Assembly: GCF_018603905.1 (NCBI RefSeq)
Contig: NZ_JAHFZZ010000003.1
Coordinates: 1 to 64,000 of the forward strand
Origin: Nonomuraea sp. NEAU-A123
GTDB taxonomy: Bacteria; Actinomycetota; Actinomycetes; Streptosporangiales; Streptosporangiaceae
Direction of reading: 5' to 3'
DNA: 64,000 bases
A program made the position numbers and the translations under genes. Of this stretch, positions 1 through 6,825 are shown piece after piece. The notes under the pieces were generated by a model. That model ran no database searches, was not told the DNA's origin, and was given only the letters and a program-made list of their open reading frames with translations. Position 1 is the first letter of the stretch. Each line of letters opens with the position of its first letter.

Positions 1-59
1 GCCGCCTGCTCAGGCGTCGGCAGAAGCTTCACCTGCACCACCAGCTTCACCTCGAACAC
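1..59 (-). CDS. tnpB: TnpB-type RNA-guided nuclease, N-terminal fragment
   Basis: Reading leftward from a GTG at 59 gives MFEVKLVVQVKLLPTPEQAA, which then runs off the window. The KLLPTPEQ pattern is the usual N-terminus of TnpB proteins, the transposon-encoded OmegaRNA-guided nucleases related to Cas12. A second GTG at 50 would start the protein one strand later and fits many TnpB starts equally well. Nothing of the catalytic RuvC part is visible, so activity cannot be judged. Confidence 0.7.
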   Translation of the reverse strand, partial: MFEVKLVVQVKLLPTPEQA

Positions 60-74
60 ACTACCGTTTGGTCC

Positions 75-503
75 ATGTCACCGCGCTGGGAACCCAATCC
101 CGATATCCGACGGGGACGCACCGTCGTCTACAGCCTTCACGCACATTTGGTCTTTACCCCCAAATACCGGCGGAAGGTCTTCACCAATGAGCTCCTGACC
201 CGTTGCGAAGAGATCATGATTGAGGTGTGCGACAGCTTCGGGGCCGTACTGGTCGAGTTCAACGGCGAACACGACCACGTCCATCTCCTGGTTCACTACC
301 CGCCCAAGGTCGCCCTGTCGGTCCTGGTCAACTCCCTCAAGGGCGTCTCGGCCCGACTGCTGCGCAAGGAGTTCGGCCCGCACGTGCGCCAGTACCTGTG
401 GGGCGGGCACTTCTGGTCCCCGTCCTACTTCGCCGCCTCCTGCGGCGGTGCCCCACTATCGATCATCAAGGAGTACATCGAGAACCAGAAACGACCCGGC
501 TGA
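75..503 (+). CDS. tnpA: IS200/IS605 family Y1 transposase TnpA
   Basis: This 142-residue protein is the size of TnpA, the single-stranded-DNA transposase of IS200/IS605 elements. It has the HUH motif (His68-Val69-His70 within EHDHVHLLV) that binds the metal, and a tyrosine, Tyr134 in IIKEYIENQ, at the place of the catalytic nucleophile. The N-terminal strand (VVYSLHAHLVFTPKYRRKVF) is also typical. No frameshift is seen, so the enzyme may be active. It is divergent from tnpB and its 3' side faces the terminal hairpin. Confidence 0.93.
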   Translation: MSPRWEPNPDIRRGRTVVYSLHAHLVFTPKYRRKVFTNELLTRCEEIMIEVCDSFGAVLVEFNGEHDHVHLLVHYPPKVALSVLVNSLKGVSARLLRKEFGPHVRQYLWGGHFWSPSYFAASCGGAPLSIIKEYIENQKRPG

Positions 504-572
504 TCTGCCTATCCAGACCTGCCCGCTACTACACCACCCGGGCCGGGAGGCCCTCCCGCGCTGTCGTTTCCT

Positions 573-592
573 CCCGGGCGTAAACGCCCGGG
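573..592 (+). repeat. Subterminal hairpin of the IS element
   Basis: CCCGGGCG, loop TAAA, CGCCCGGG forms a perfect 8-bp stem 70 bases after the tnpA stop. Flanking bases (GTTTCCTC before and GGTTCCACG after) match sequences I recall from ends of actinobacterial IS605/TnpB elements. It probably marks the transposase-binding end. Confidence 0.65.
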
Positions 593-644
593 GTTCCACG
601 CCAGAATCCGCTGAACTGACGCCCAGCGCGCCTCCGCCCACACC

Positions 645-930
645 ATTCACCCGCAGAACGGCTCGCACCACCCGCCCGAGGGGACGGATCGCGCAACCCA
701 CCCGCCAATACCCCACTCGCCCAGCGGAACAGACCGCGCCACCCACCCGATGAACGGACGCGCCACCCACTTGCGGGGAAGGACGCGCCACTCACCCGAG
801 AGACGGACGCGCTACCCACCCGAGGGGAAAGATCGCGCTACCCCCCCCCGCGGATTAGGTCACCCGCCCAGCCGGACAGACCGCGCCGCCCTCCCACAGG
901 GGGCGGATCGCGTCGTCTGCCCACGGCATC
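645..930. repeat. Degenerate ~25-bp tandem repeats in a gene-free stretch
   Basis: From 504 to 935 I find no credible gene. Between about 645 and 930 the core GACGCGCCACCCACCCG, with C/T and A/G variants, recurs roughly every 22-45 bases at least eight times, the best copies being between 745 and 840. The longer frames here are low-complexity Arg/Thr/Pro strings without coding character. The array starts just beyond the IS end and finishes at the stop of the leftward gene at 936. Confidence 0.6.
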
Positions 931-935
931 CCTCG

Positions 936-1466
936 TCAGGACACCAAGGCGTCCAGGTCGTCCTCCGGCAGGCCGAGGTCCACCCGGATGCGGTAACGGG
1001 TGCGTAGTAGGGCCACTTGCTCGGGGTCGTTCTCGTCGCAGGCCAGCACCGCCTGGGTCGCCCACTCGTGCCCGGCCCTTAGGTCACCGTAGGCGACCAG
1101 GGTCTCGGCGATCGTGTGAGCGGTCGCCGTGGTGGCACGGCCCTCCGCGCGGATGGTCTCGATGACCTCCCTTGCCTCGTCCGGTCTGTCGAGCTCGAAG
1201 AGCGTGTCGGCTATGCCGGCTCGCGGGTCGATGCTCGACTCGCCACCGTCTTCCATCGCACGCTGGAAGCACTCCATCGCACGCGCGGGTTGTCCCGCCG
1301 CTCGCCATTCCTCGGCGGCCAGGACCAGGATGGATGCCCTGGAAACGTCGCCCGACGAATAGCCGAGCGCGACGTCGTACAGCCGCTTGGCCAGCGAACC
1401 GTGGTCGTCGGCCAGCAGTGCCTGCTCTAGCAGGCGATCAAGGTGCTCACGGGTCACATGCGCCAC
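936..1466 (-). CDS. Small TPR-like hypothetical protein
   Basis: A 176-residue, acidic, mostly helical protein starting at a GTG. It contains repeated helix-turn-helix pairs rich in Ala, Glu and Arg (for example AAEEWRAAGQPARAMECFQRAMED and ADTLFELDRPDEAREVIETI) with the spacing of tetratricopeptide repeats, perhaps three or four copies. There is no signal peptide or membrane segment, so it is probably a cytoplasmic scaffold or adaptor. The function is unknown. It is divergent from the small membrane protein at 1631 with a 164-base shared upstream region, and its 3' side faces the repeat array. Confidence 0.7.
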   Translation of the reverse strand: MAHVTREHLDRLLEQALLADDHGSLAKRLYDVALGYSSGDVSRASILVLAAEEWRAAGQPARAMECFQRAMEDGGESSIDPRAGIADTLFELDRPDEAREVIETIRAEGRATTATAHTIAETLVAYGDLRAGHEWATQAVLACDENDPEQVALLRTRYRIRVDLGLPEDDLDALVS

Positions 1467-1630
1467 ACCGCGAGACTACCGAGCCGCTTGCGGTTTTGCC
1501 CGGTCAATGCACATCGCGGATCTCGCACGGGTTCGGCAACGTAGCGTTAAAGTATGACTACAGCCAGCGTGTCTGTGCTGGTCGTAGGGGATATTACCGT
1601 CGCGCTCGTCCGCTAGTGGAGGGAGTCGCG

Positions 1631-1996
1631 ATGGGCATGTCCAAGCAGATGACCTTCATGCTGGCCTGCGTCATCGTGCTGTCGGCTGTGATTCCCGGCG
1701 CGGTTGGCTACTTTTCGGCCCGCCTGGAGGCCATCGAATCGGCTGAGCGAAACCTCCACGCGCTGGAGGCCAGACTGCATACCAGGATGGCGAGGGAGGC
1801 GCGTGACGCACGGCCGGTGACGTTCCCGGCACCGTGCGTGCCGGGTGCCGGCCCGTCGCGGACCCAGCTACGCCAGCCACCCGCCGCCGCGCTCGTCCCG
1901 GAATCGACCGACCAGCCACAGCGCCAGCACGGCCTCGGCAGCTCGACTCCCGCCTGGCTCCCGGAACTCCTCAAGGAGCTACGCGAAACCGACTAG
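1631..1996 (+). CDS. Small membrane-anchored hypothetical protein
   Basis: The ATG at 1631 is preceded by GGAGGG at about 10 bases, which is why this start is preferred over longer frames. The 121-residue product has one hydrophobic segment near residues 7-27 (MTFMLACVIVLSAVIPGAVGYF) followed by a short basic helical region (EAIESAERNLHALEARLHTRMAREAR) that could form a coiled coil, then a Pro/Gln-rich tail. A single-pass inner-membrane protein is likely. I do not recognise the family. The 3' end of the gene runs directly into a repeat tract. Confidence 0.6.
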   Translation: MGMSKQMTFMLACVIVLSAVIPGAVGYFSARLEAIESAERNLHALEARLHTRMAREARDARPVTFPAPCVPGAGPSRTQLRQPPAAALVPESTDQPQRQHGLGSSTPAWLPELLKELRETD

Positions 1997-2170
1997 ACGC
2001 CCAGAACAAAGCCGACTGGGCGCCCGGGGAACCGACTACGTCTCCCGAAGAAGTCGACCCGTGCCGCCAAGCTCCCGAAGGCCGCCTAGGGACCCCAGGC
2101 CTCCCGACGGGGAGCCGACGGTGCCTGGGGGCACCGGCCGAGCCTTTCGAAGGAGAGCCGACCGGCGCCA
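1974..2170. repeat. Degenerate repeats starting at a gene 3' end
   Basis: The last codons of the 1631 gene (GAAACCGACTAGACGCCC) are echoed downstream by CAAAGCCGACTGGGCGCCC, GGAACCGACTACG, GAAGTCGACC, GGAGCCGACGG and GAGCCGACCGG. The first steps are about 22-25 bases, later ones irregular. The copies lie between the convergent genes ending at 1996 and 2253 and look like an eroded 3'-end duplication. Confidence 0.45.
2119..2136. terminator. Hairpin between convergent genes
   Basis: CGGTGCC, loop TGGG, GGCACCG makes a perfect 7-bp GC-rich stem midway between two convergent genes. There is no T-tract, as is common in actinobacteria, so it is only a candidate bidirectional terminator. Confidence 0.45.
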
Positions 2171-2252
2171 AGGAGACCGGCCACGCGTCTCGAGGAGGAT
2201 CAGGCGCCCTGAAGAAGGCCTGGAAGCCGGGACGGCGCGTGGCCCGGGCGCC

Positions 2253-2915
2253 TCACGGGGACCAGGACTTGAGCTGGCGGGACAGGAAGCCGCGGATCAG
2301 TTGCTTGGCCGCCTCGATGATCTCCGGTGACCCGTCGGGATCGCGGCGGAAGGCCAGCTTCAGCACCGCGTCGCCCGCCTCGACGGCGACCAGCACGGCC
2401 AGGTCGAGCTCCTGGCTGTCGGCCAACCCGAACTCCTTCAGCAGCAGCCCGCGCAGCCGCCCGGCGATCACCATGTTGTTGTCGGAGTCGGAGTCGAGCA
2501 GGTTGAGGTCGACCACGTCGCCGAAGCGTAGGTTCCTGAACCCGGGCACGCTCCGATGCATGTCGACGAACTCGTCGATGATCGCGTCGACCGCCTCCCA
2601 CCAGCCGCGGTAGTCCTCTTCGAGGAACCTGCGGCCGACCCGGGAGACGAACTGCTCGACGTTGCGCCGGGTCAGCTCCTGCGTGATGGCCCGCTTGTCG
2701 GGAAAGAACTGGTAGACCGACCCGATCGCGACGCCGGCGCGCTCGGCGATGCGGGTGGTGGAGAGACCCTCGTAGCCGATCTCGTCGAGTAGCTCGGCGC
2801 ACGCGTCGAGCATCCGCTCGACGCGGCGGGCACTGCGGCGCTGCGTCGGCCGTCGCCGGAGCGATTTGGGCGGCGCGCAGCCGTCTTCAATCATCGGGGA
2901 GGACACGAGCTCCAT
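2253..2915 (-). CDS. TetR family transcriptional regulator
   Basis: A 220-residue one-component repressor. The N-terminal helix-turn-helix is clear: residues about 52-74 read LSTTRIAERAGVAIGSVYQFFPDK, the TetR recognition-helix signature, after a basic arm rich in Arg (RRRPTQRRSARRVERML). The C-terminal ligand domain is not diagnostic. The ATG at 2915 has a GGGGGGAAG ribosome-binding site directly before it. It lies 22 bases downstream of, and in the same direction as, the EphD-like gene, so it is probably the second gene of that operon and may repress it. The inducer is unknown. Confidence 0.9.
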   Translation of the reverse strand: MELVSSPMIEDGCAPPKSLRRRPTQRRSARRVERMLDACAELLDEIGYEGLSTTRIAERAGVAIGSVYQFFPDKRAITQELTRRNVEQFVSRVGRRFLEEDYRGWWEAVDAIIDEFVDMHRSVPGFRNLRFGDVVDLNLLDSDSDNNMVIAGRLRGLLLKEFGLADSQELDLAVLVAVEAGDAVLKLAFRRDPDGSPEIIEAAKQLIRGFLSRQLKSWSP

Positions 2916-2937
2916 CTTCCCCCCAAGTGCACGATCG

Positions 2938-4671
2938 TTACCTGGCGAATGGCGGAATTCCTGTGACGCCGGTCACTCGTGCCAGCCGCCGCAGTGCTCC
3001 CGGCGAGATTCTCGACAGCGCGTAGCCGATCTTCCCTTCCGCGTTGACCGGGACGACGGCCTGGTCACGGTGTACGGCCCGCAGGATGTGGGCGGCGACG
3101 CGCTCGGGCGGGTAGCCGCGGCGGGCGAGACTCTGTTCGGCCGTCTCCCTGATGTCCGGTCCGACGTACGTGGCGTTGCGGGCGATGGGCGTGGACACGA
3201 AACCGGGGCATATCGCGGTGACCCCGATGCCCTGCGCGGCGACTTCCGCTCTGAGGCACTCGCTCAGCATCTTCACGGCCGCCTTCGAGGTGGAGTAGGC
3301 GGGCAGCAGCCGCGACGGTACGAACGCGGCCAGTGAGGCGATGTTGACGACGTGGCCGCCTTCTCCCCGCTCGACCATCTGAGCGGCGAACAGGCGGCAG
3401 CCGTGGATGACGCCCCACAAGTTGACGTCGAGAGTCCGGCGCCAGTCGTCGACCGAGTGCTCGAGGAACGGCCCGCTGACCGCGATCCCGGCATTGTTCA
3501 CCACAATGTCCGGCACTCCATACTCAGAGCGGATATTTCTGGCGAAGTCTTCCATCTGGGTGGTGTCGGCGACATCGACCCGTACGGCGTGGGCCGTACC
3601 GCCGAGGTCCTTGGCGATGCCGTCGGCCGTGCGCGCCGCCGCTTCGAGATCGAGGTCCGCACAGACGACCTCGGCCCCGTGCGCCGCGAAGGCGCGTGCG
3701 GTGGCGCGCCCGATGCCGCTACCGGCACCGGTGATCACCACCAGTTGCCCGTGGAAGGCCTTCTGTCCCTCTTCGACGCGTGCTCCGCGCAGGCTTCTGC
3801 TGGGCGCGCCGCCGTCGGTGTGCGTGGCGAACTCGGCGATCATCCTGGCGATGACCTCGGGATGGCTGCGCTGGGCCCAGTGACCGGCCGCGATCTTGCG
3901 GTGCCAGAACCTCGGGACCCACTGCCCGAGGGAGGCCAGCAACGCCGAGGTGACGAACGGGTCCCGCGTTGGCTCGATGAGCTGAACGGGCACGGCGACG
4001 ACCGGACCGTCACCACCGACCGCGTCATCGCCGGGCCGGTCGGCCATGTTGCTGCGGTAGAGCCGCAGACCGTTGCGGGCGTCGCTTACCAGCGTGTCGG
4101 CCGGGTGGCCCGGTCTGGGCTCGATGCCCTCGTTCAGCCGCATGGTCCGTTCCATGACCCGCGGCATGAACGTGCTCCACCCCACCTCAGGCAGCACCGG
4201 AAGCCGGAAGACGCCGATGTACCAGGACTTGGCCCTCTGTGACAGCACCTCGCGCCGCCGGCCGTGCTTCATGAAGTGACGCCACTGCGCGAGACCCGGA
4301 CCCCCGAAGCTGGTGAAGGAGGCCACCCGGTCACGGAGGCCGGGCCGGCTCACGGCGTCCCAGCCCTGCAGCGAACCCCAGTCGTGCCCCACGAGATGGA
4401 CCCGCGGCTTGCCGATCGCGTCGAGCACCGCCGTCAGGTCGGCCGCGAGCCGGTCGAAGGCGTAGTCGCGGGTGTGGCGCGGGGCCGTCGAGGAGCCCGC
4501 GCCGCGTACGTCGTAGCGGACCACGTGGAAGCGGTCGCGCAGCCGCTCGGCGACCTCGTCCCAGACCCGGTGCGTGTCCGGGTAGCCGTGCACGAGCAGG
4601 ATCGTGGGGTTGCCTGGATCGCCTTCCTCGAAGACCGCCAGCCGTACGTCATCGGACTCGACCCAGCGCAT
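2938..4671 (-). CDS. ephD: EphD-like fusion of alpha/beta hydrolase and short-chain dehydrogenase
   Basis: One 577-residue frame encodes two enzymes. Residues 1-290 are an epoxide-hydrolase-type alpha/beta hydrolase: oxyanion motif HGYPDT (28-33), nucleophile Asp97 in VGHDWGS, probable acid Asp237 and base His264. Residues about 300-577 are a classical SDR: TGAGSGIG (314-321) for NAD(P), NNAG (392-395), and catalytic Ser446, Tyr459, Lys463. The order and size match EphD (Rv2214c, about 590 residues) of mycobacteria, there linked to mycolate metabolism; most members of this group of actinomycetes make no mycolates, so the substrate here is open. GGAGG precedes the ATG. It is followed by a tetR gene 22 bases on. 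Confidence 0.9.
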   Translation of the reverse strand: MRWVESDDVRLAVFEEGDPGNPTILLVHGYPDTHRVWDEVAERLRDRFHVVRYDVRGAGSSTAPRHTRDYAFDRLAADLTAVLDAIGKPRVHLVGHDWGSLQGWDAVSRPGLRDRVASFTSFGGPGLAQWRHFMKHGRRREVLSQRAKSWYIGVFRLPVLPEVGWSTFMPRVMERTMRLNEGIEPRPGHPADTLVSDARNGLRLYRSNMADRPGDDAVGGDGPVVAVPVQLIEPTRDPFVTSALLASLGQWVPRFWHRKIAAGHWAQRSHPEVIARMIAEFATHTDGGAPSRSLRGARVEEGQKAFHGQLVVITGAGSGIGRATARAFAAHGAEVVCADLDLEAAARTADGIAKDLGGTAHAVRVDVADTTQMEDFARNIRSEYGVPDIVVNNAGIAVSGPFLEHSVDDWRRTLDVNLWGVIHGCRLFAAQMVERGEGGHVVNIASLAAFVPSRLLPAYSTSKAAVKMLSECLRAEVAAQGIGVTAICPGFVSTPIARNATYVGPDIRETAEQSLARRGYPPERVAAHILRAVHRDQAVVPVNAEGKIGYALSRISPGALRRLARVTGVTGIPPFAR

Positions 4672-4712
4672 CGCGACCTCCTATTGGACGGGGAATCCAA
4701 TGATAGATCCCG

Positions 4713-5813
4713 TCAAGGACGGGCGGCCAGACCCGTACAGGATCGCAGGGCCCTCCAGTCGGCCACCGCCTGCGTCTTGGCCGTGCCCGTCATGGGGATC
4801 GGTATGCCCCCCTGGATCGTGGCCGGGGTCCACTGGTCTTTGAGCACCTTGCGGCCCTTGATGGTGAGCGTCAGCACGCCGGTCGTGCCGGTGGTGCCGG
4901 GCGTGGAGTTGTAGAAGACGAAGTTGCCTAATCCGTAGCTGACGTAGCCGTTGCCGATGTACCCGGCGCCGAGCAGGATGTGCGCGTGCCCGCCGACCAC
5001 CACGTCGGCGCCCGCCTTGATCAGCTTCGGGCCGAGCGCGAGCTGCGCCGGGTTGGGGCACTTCTGCATCTCGGTGCCCCAGTGCAGGTGCACGATGACG
5101 GTGTCGGAGTTCTTGCGAGCCTGCCGTACGGCCTGGAGCAGGCGCGGCTCGTCCTTGGCCGACGCGAGCCCGCCCTTGGTGGACGTCGCCGTCCACGCCT
5201 GGATGAACTCGGCGTCGAGCACCTGTGTGGCGCCGATGATGGAGACCCGGTTGCCGTTGACGGTCTTCCTGAATGGTTTGTAGGCCTGCGTGGAGTTCGC
5301 CCCGATGCCCACGATCGGGAACTTGCTCTGCTTGATCGCCGCCAGCGAGTCGGTGAGCCCCGTCTCCATGTAGTCCATGCCGTGGTTGTTGGCCATCGAC
5401 GCCACGTCCACCCCGGCGGCCTTCAGCGCGGCGAACGCCGTGGCGGGCGCCCTGAACGTGAACTCCTTGCCGGGCGCGGGCGTTCCGCCGGTCGTGATCG
5501 CCGTCTCCAGGTTGACCATCGCGAGGTCGGCCTTGCGCAGCACCTGCGCGATCGGCCCGAGCGCCGTGCGCGGCGCGGCGAGCCTGTTGCGGAGCCCGCC
5601 CTCGAAGTGCACGTCCCCGCCGAACGAGATCGTGTACGGCTGCCGGGTGGGGGTGGCGGAGACCGTCGCCTCCTCAGGCTTCTCCGCCGCCTGTTCGGTC
5701 TTCGGCGGCTGTTCGTTCTTCGGCGGCTGCTCCGGCTTGGCCGCCGTGCATGCGGCGACCGCGGCCAGCGTGACGGCGAGGGGAGCCGAGAGTAGGGGTC
5801 GGGGGAGTCTCAT
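4713..5813 (-). CDS. CapA family metallophosphatase-like lipoprotein
   Basis: A 366-residue exported protein. The N-terminus is a lipoprotein signal peptide ending in VAAC, with Cys22 as the lipidation site, followed by a linker of repeated EQPPK units that would span the cell-wall zone. The rest is the CapA/PgsA-type calcineurin-like fold: FGGDVHF near the start, NLETAIT, MANNHGMDY, HLHWGTE and GGHAHI, supplying the usual metal-binding Asp, Asn and His residues. CapA relatives take part in poly-gamma-glutamate export, but no capB/capC is nearby, so a role in capsule synthesis is not supported. A stand-alone surface phosphoesterase is equally possible. It stands alone between the XRE and ephD genes. 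Confidence 0.88.
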   Translation of the reverse strand: MRLPRPLLSAPLAVTLAAVAACTAAKPEQPPKNEQPPKTEQAAEKPEEATVSATPTRQPYTISFGGDVHFEGGLRNRLAAPRTALGPIAQVLRKADLAMVNLETAITTGGTPAPGKEFTFRAPATAFAALKAAGVDVASMANNHGMDYMETGLTDSLAAIKQSKFPIVGIGANSTQAYKPFRKTVNGNRVSIIGATQVLDAEFIQAWTATSTKGGLASAKDEPRLLQAVRQARKNSDTVIVHLHWGTEMQKCPNPAQLALGPKLIKAGADVVVGGHAHILLGAGYIGNGYVSYGLGNFVFYNSTPGTTGTTGVLTLTIKGRKVLKDQWTPATIQGGIPIPMTGTAKTQAVADWRALRSCTGLAARP

Positions 5814-5884
5814 GTGCGGTCACTTCCGCTCGATCCTGACTTTCAGCCATCGAGCATGGCATGAGCGGATGAATCGCGGTGATT

Positions 5885-6724
5885 CTAGCCGCGCTGACCT
5901 TCGGTCATGAGACGGGTCATGGCATCGAGGCACCCCTGGTCCAGGGGCGTGTAGACGATCATGCGGGTTTCGGGCGCCGACGAGAGGTTGAAGCTGGTCG
6001 TCCTGAAGCTGATCCGGCCCATCTGCCGGTGCTCGAACGACTTCACGCGCGGCCCGGGCTCGGCCACGTCCTGCCTGGCCCAGAGCCGGGCGAACTCGGC
6101 GCTCTCCGCGGCGAGCCGCCGGACGAAGTCCTGCCAGCACGGGTCGTCGGAGTGGCGGCTGTAGGCGCCCCTGAAGACGGCCACGCTGCGGGGCAGCTCC
6201 TGACCGCGATTGACCAGCATGGTCGTCCAGGAAGGATTGACGAACGCCTGCCAGAGCGAGTTGCGCTCGCACTCCTGGGCGCCGACGGTCTCGGGGAAGA
6301 TCGTGGCATAGGCGGAGTTCCAGGCCAGCACGTCGTAGCGGCTGTTCGTGATGCACGCGGGCATCGCGCCGAGCTGGTCGAGTATGGCCTGCATCTCCGG
6401 CGTCACCGGCGTGGAGCCGTCGAGGACGGGCGTTCCCGACTGGCCCGCGAGCCGGTAGAGGTGCTGCCGCTCGGCGGTGTCGAGCCGGAGCGTGCGTGAG
6501 ATCGCGTCGAGCACCTGGCTGCTGGCGTTGATCGGCCGCCCCTGCTCCAGCCACGTGTACCAGGTGACGCCCACCCCGGCGAGCTGGGCGACCTCCTCAC
6601 GGCGCAGACCGGGCGTGCGCCTGCGGGGCCCCGGCGCCAGATCGACCATCTCGGGGGTGATCCGCCCGCGCCGGGTGCGCAGGAATGCCGACAGATCGGA
6701 GCGCCTTGCTTCTGTCACGGTCAC
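5885..6724 (-). CDS. XRE family regulator with MmyB-like ligand domain
   Basis: A 279-residue regulator. Residues about 10-80 are an XRE helix-turn-helix preceded by the typical RTRRGRITPEMVDL and RRRTPGLRREEVAQLAGVGVTWYTWLEQGR motifs; the remainder is the MmyB-like C-terminal domain (FGTYSRHSD/CWQDFVRRLAAESAEFARLW-type pattern), which in other members binds a small lipid-like ligand. The first start is GTG at 6724; a second GTG at 6718 has better spacing from AAGGGG and may be the true one. It is divergent from an MFS exporter and probably controls it through the inverted repeat in the shared promoter region. Confidence 0.9.
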   Translation of the reverse strand: MTVTEARRSDLSAFLRTRRGRITPEMVDLAPGPRRRTPGLRREEVAQLAGVGVTWYTWLEQGRPINASSQVLDAISRTLRLDTAERQHLYRLAGQSGTPVLDGSTPVTPEMQAILDQLGAMPACITNSRYDVLAWNSAYATIFPETVGAQECERNSLWQAFVNPSWTTMLVNRGQELPRSVAVFRGAYSRHSDDPCWQDFVRRLAAESAEFARLWARQDVAEPGPRVKSFEHRQMGRISFRTTSFNLSSAPETRMIVYTPLDQGCLDAMTRLMTEGQRG

Positions 6725-6770
6725 CCCTTCACTATGGGATAGCGGTCATCACTCATCCAGGTAGCGTTAA

Positions 6771-6801
6771 TACCAGTATAAAGGGGCTCTCGTTACTGGT
6801 A
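6771..6801. promoter_or_regulatory. Operator-like inverted repeat between XRE and MFS genes
   Basis: TACCAGTA (6771-6778) and TACTGGTA (6794-6801) form a perfect 8-bp inverted repeat with a 15-base spacer, about two helical turns centre to centre. It lies 24 bases before the MFS start in an otherwise AT-rich promoter zone (GTATAAAG at 6776). It is the best candidate site for the divergent XRE regulator. Confidence 0.65.
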
Positions 6802-6825
6802 CTGGATTGCCGCCACACTTAACCC

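Larger units (their letters stand above)
1..600. mobile_element. IS200/IS605-type insertion sequence, left part cut by window edge
   Basis: This stretch holds a divergent pair, a tnpA-type Y1 transposase gene rightward and the first codons of a tnpB-type gene leftward, with only 15 bases between their probable starts. That is the head-to-head layout of IS605. Beyond the tnpA stop a perfect 8-bp hairpin (573-592) resembles the subterminal hairpins recognised by Y1 transposases, so the element end should lie near 600. The exact boundary and the TTAC-like target tetranucleotide cannot be fixed from one copy. In IS605 the end next to the tnpA 3' side is the left end. Confidence 0.75.

Noticed and set aside
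2938..4671. Possibility that the hydrolase-SDR fusion is an assembly error joining two genes
   Set aside because: The frame is open across the junction, the linker is plausible, and the same domain order is known in EphD.
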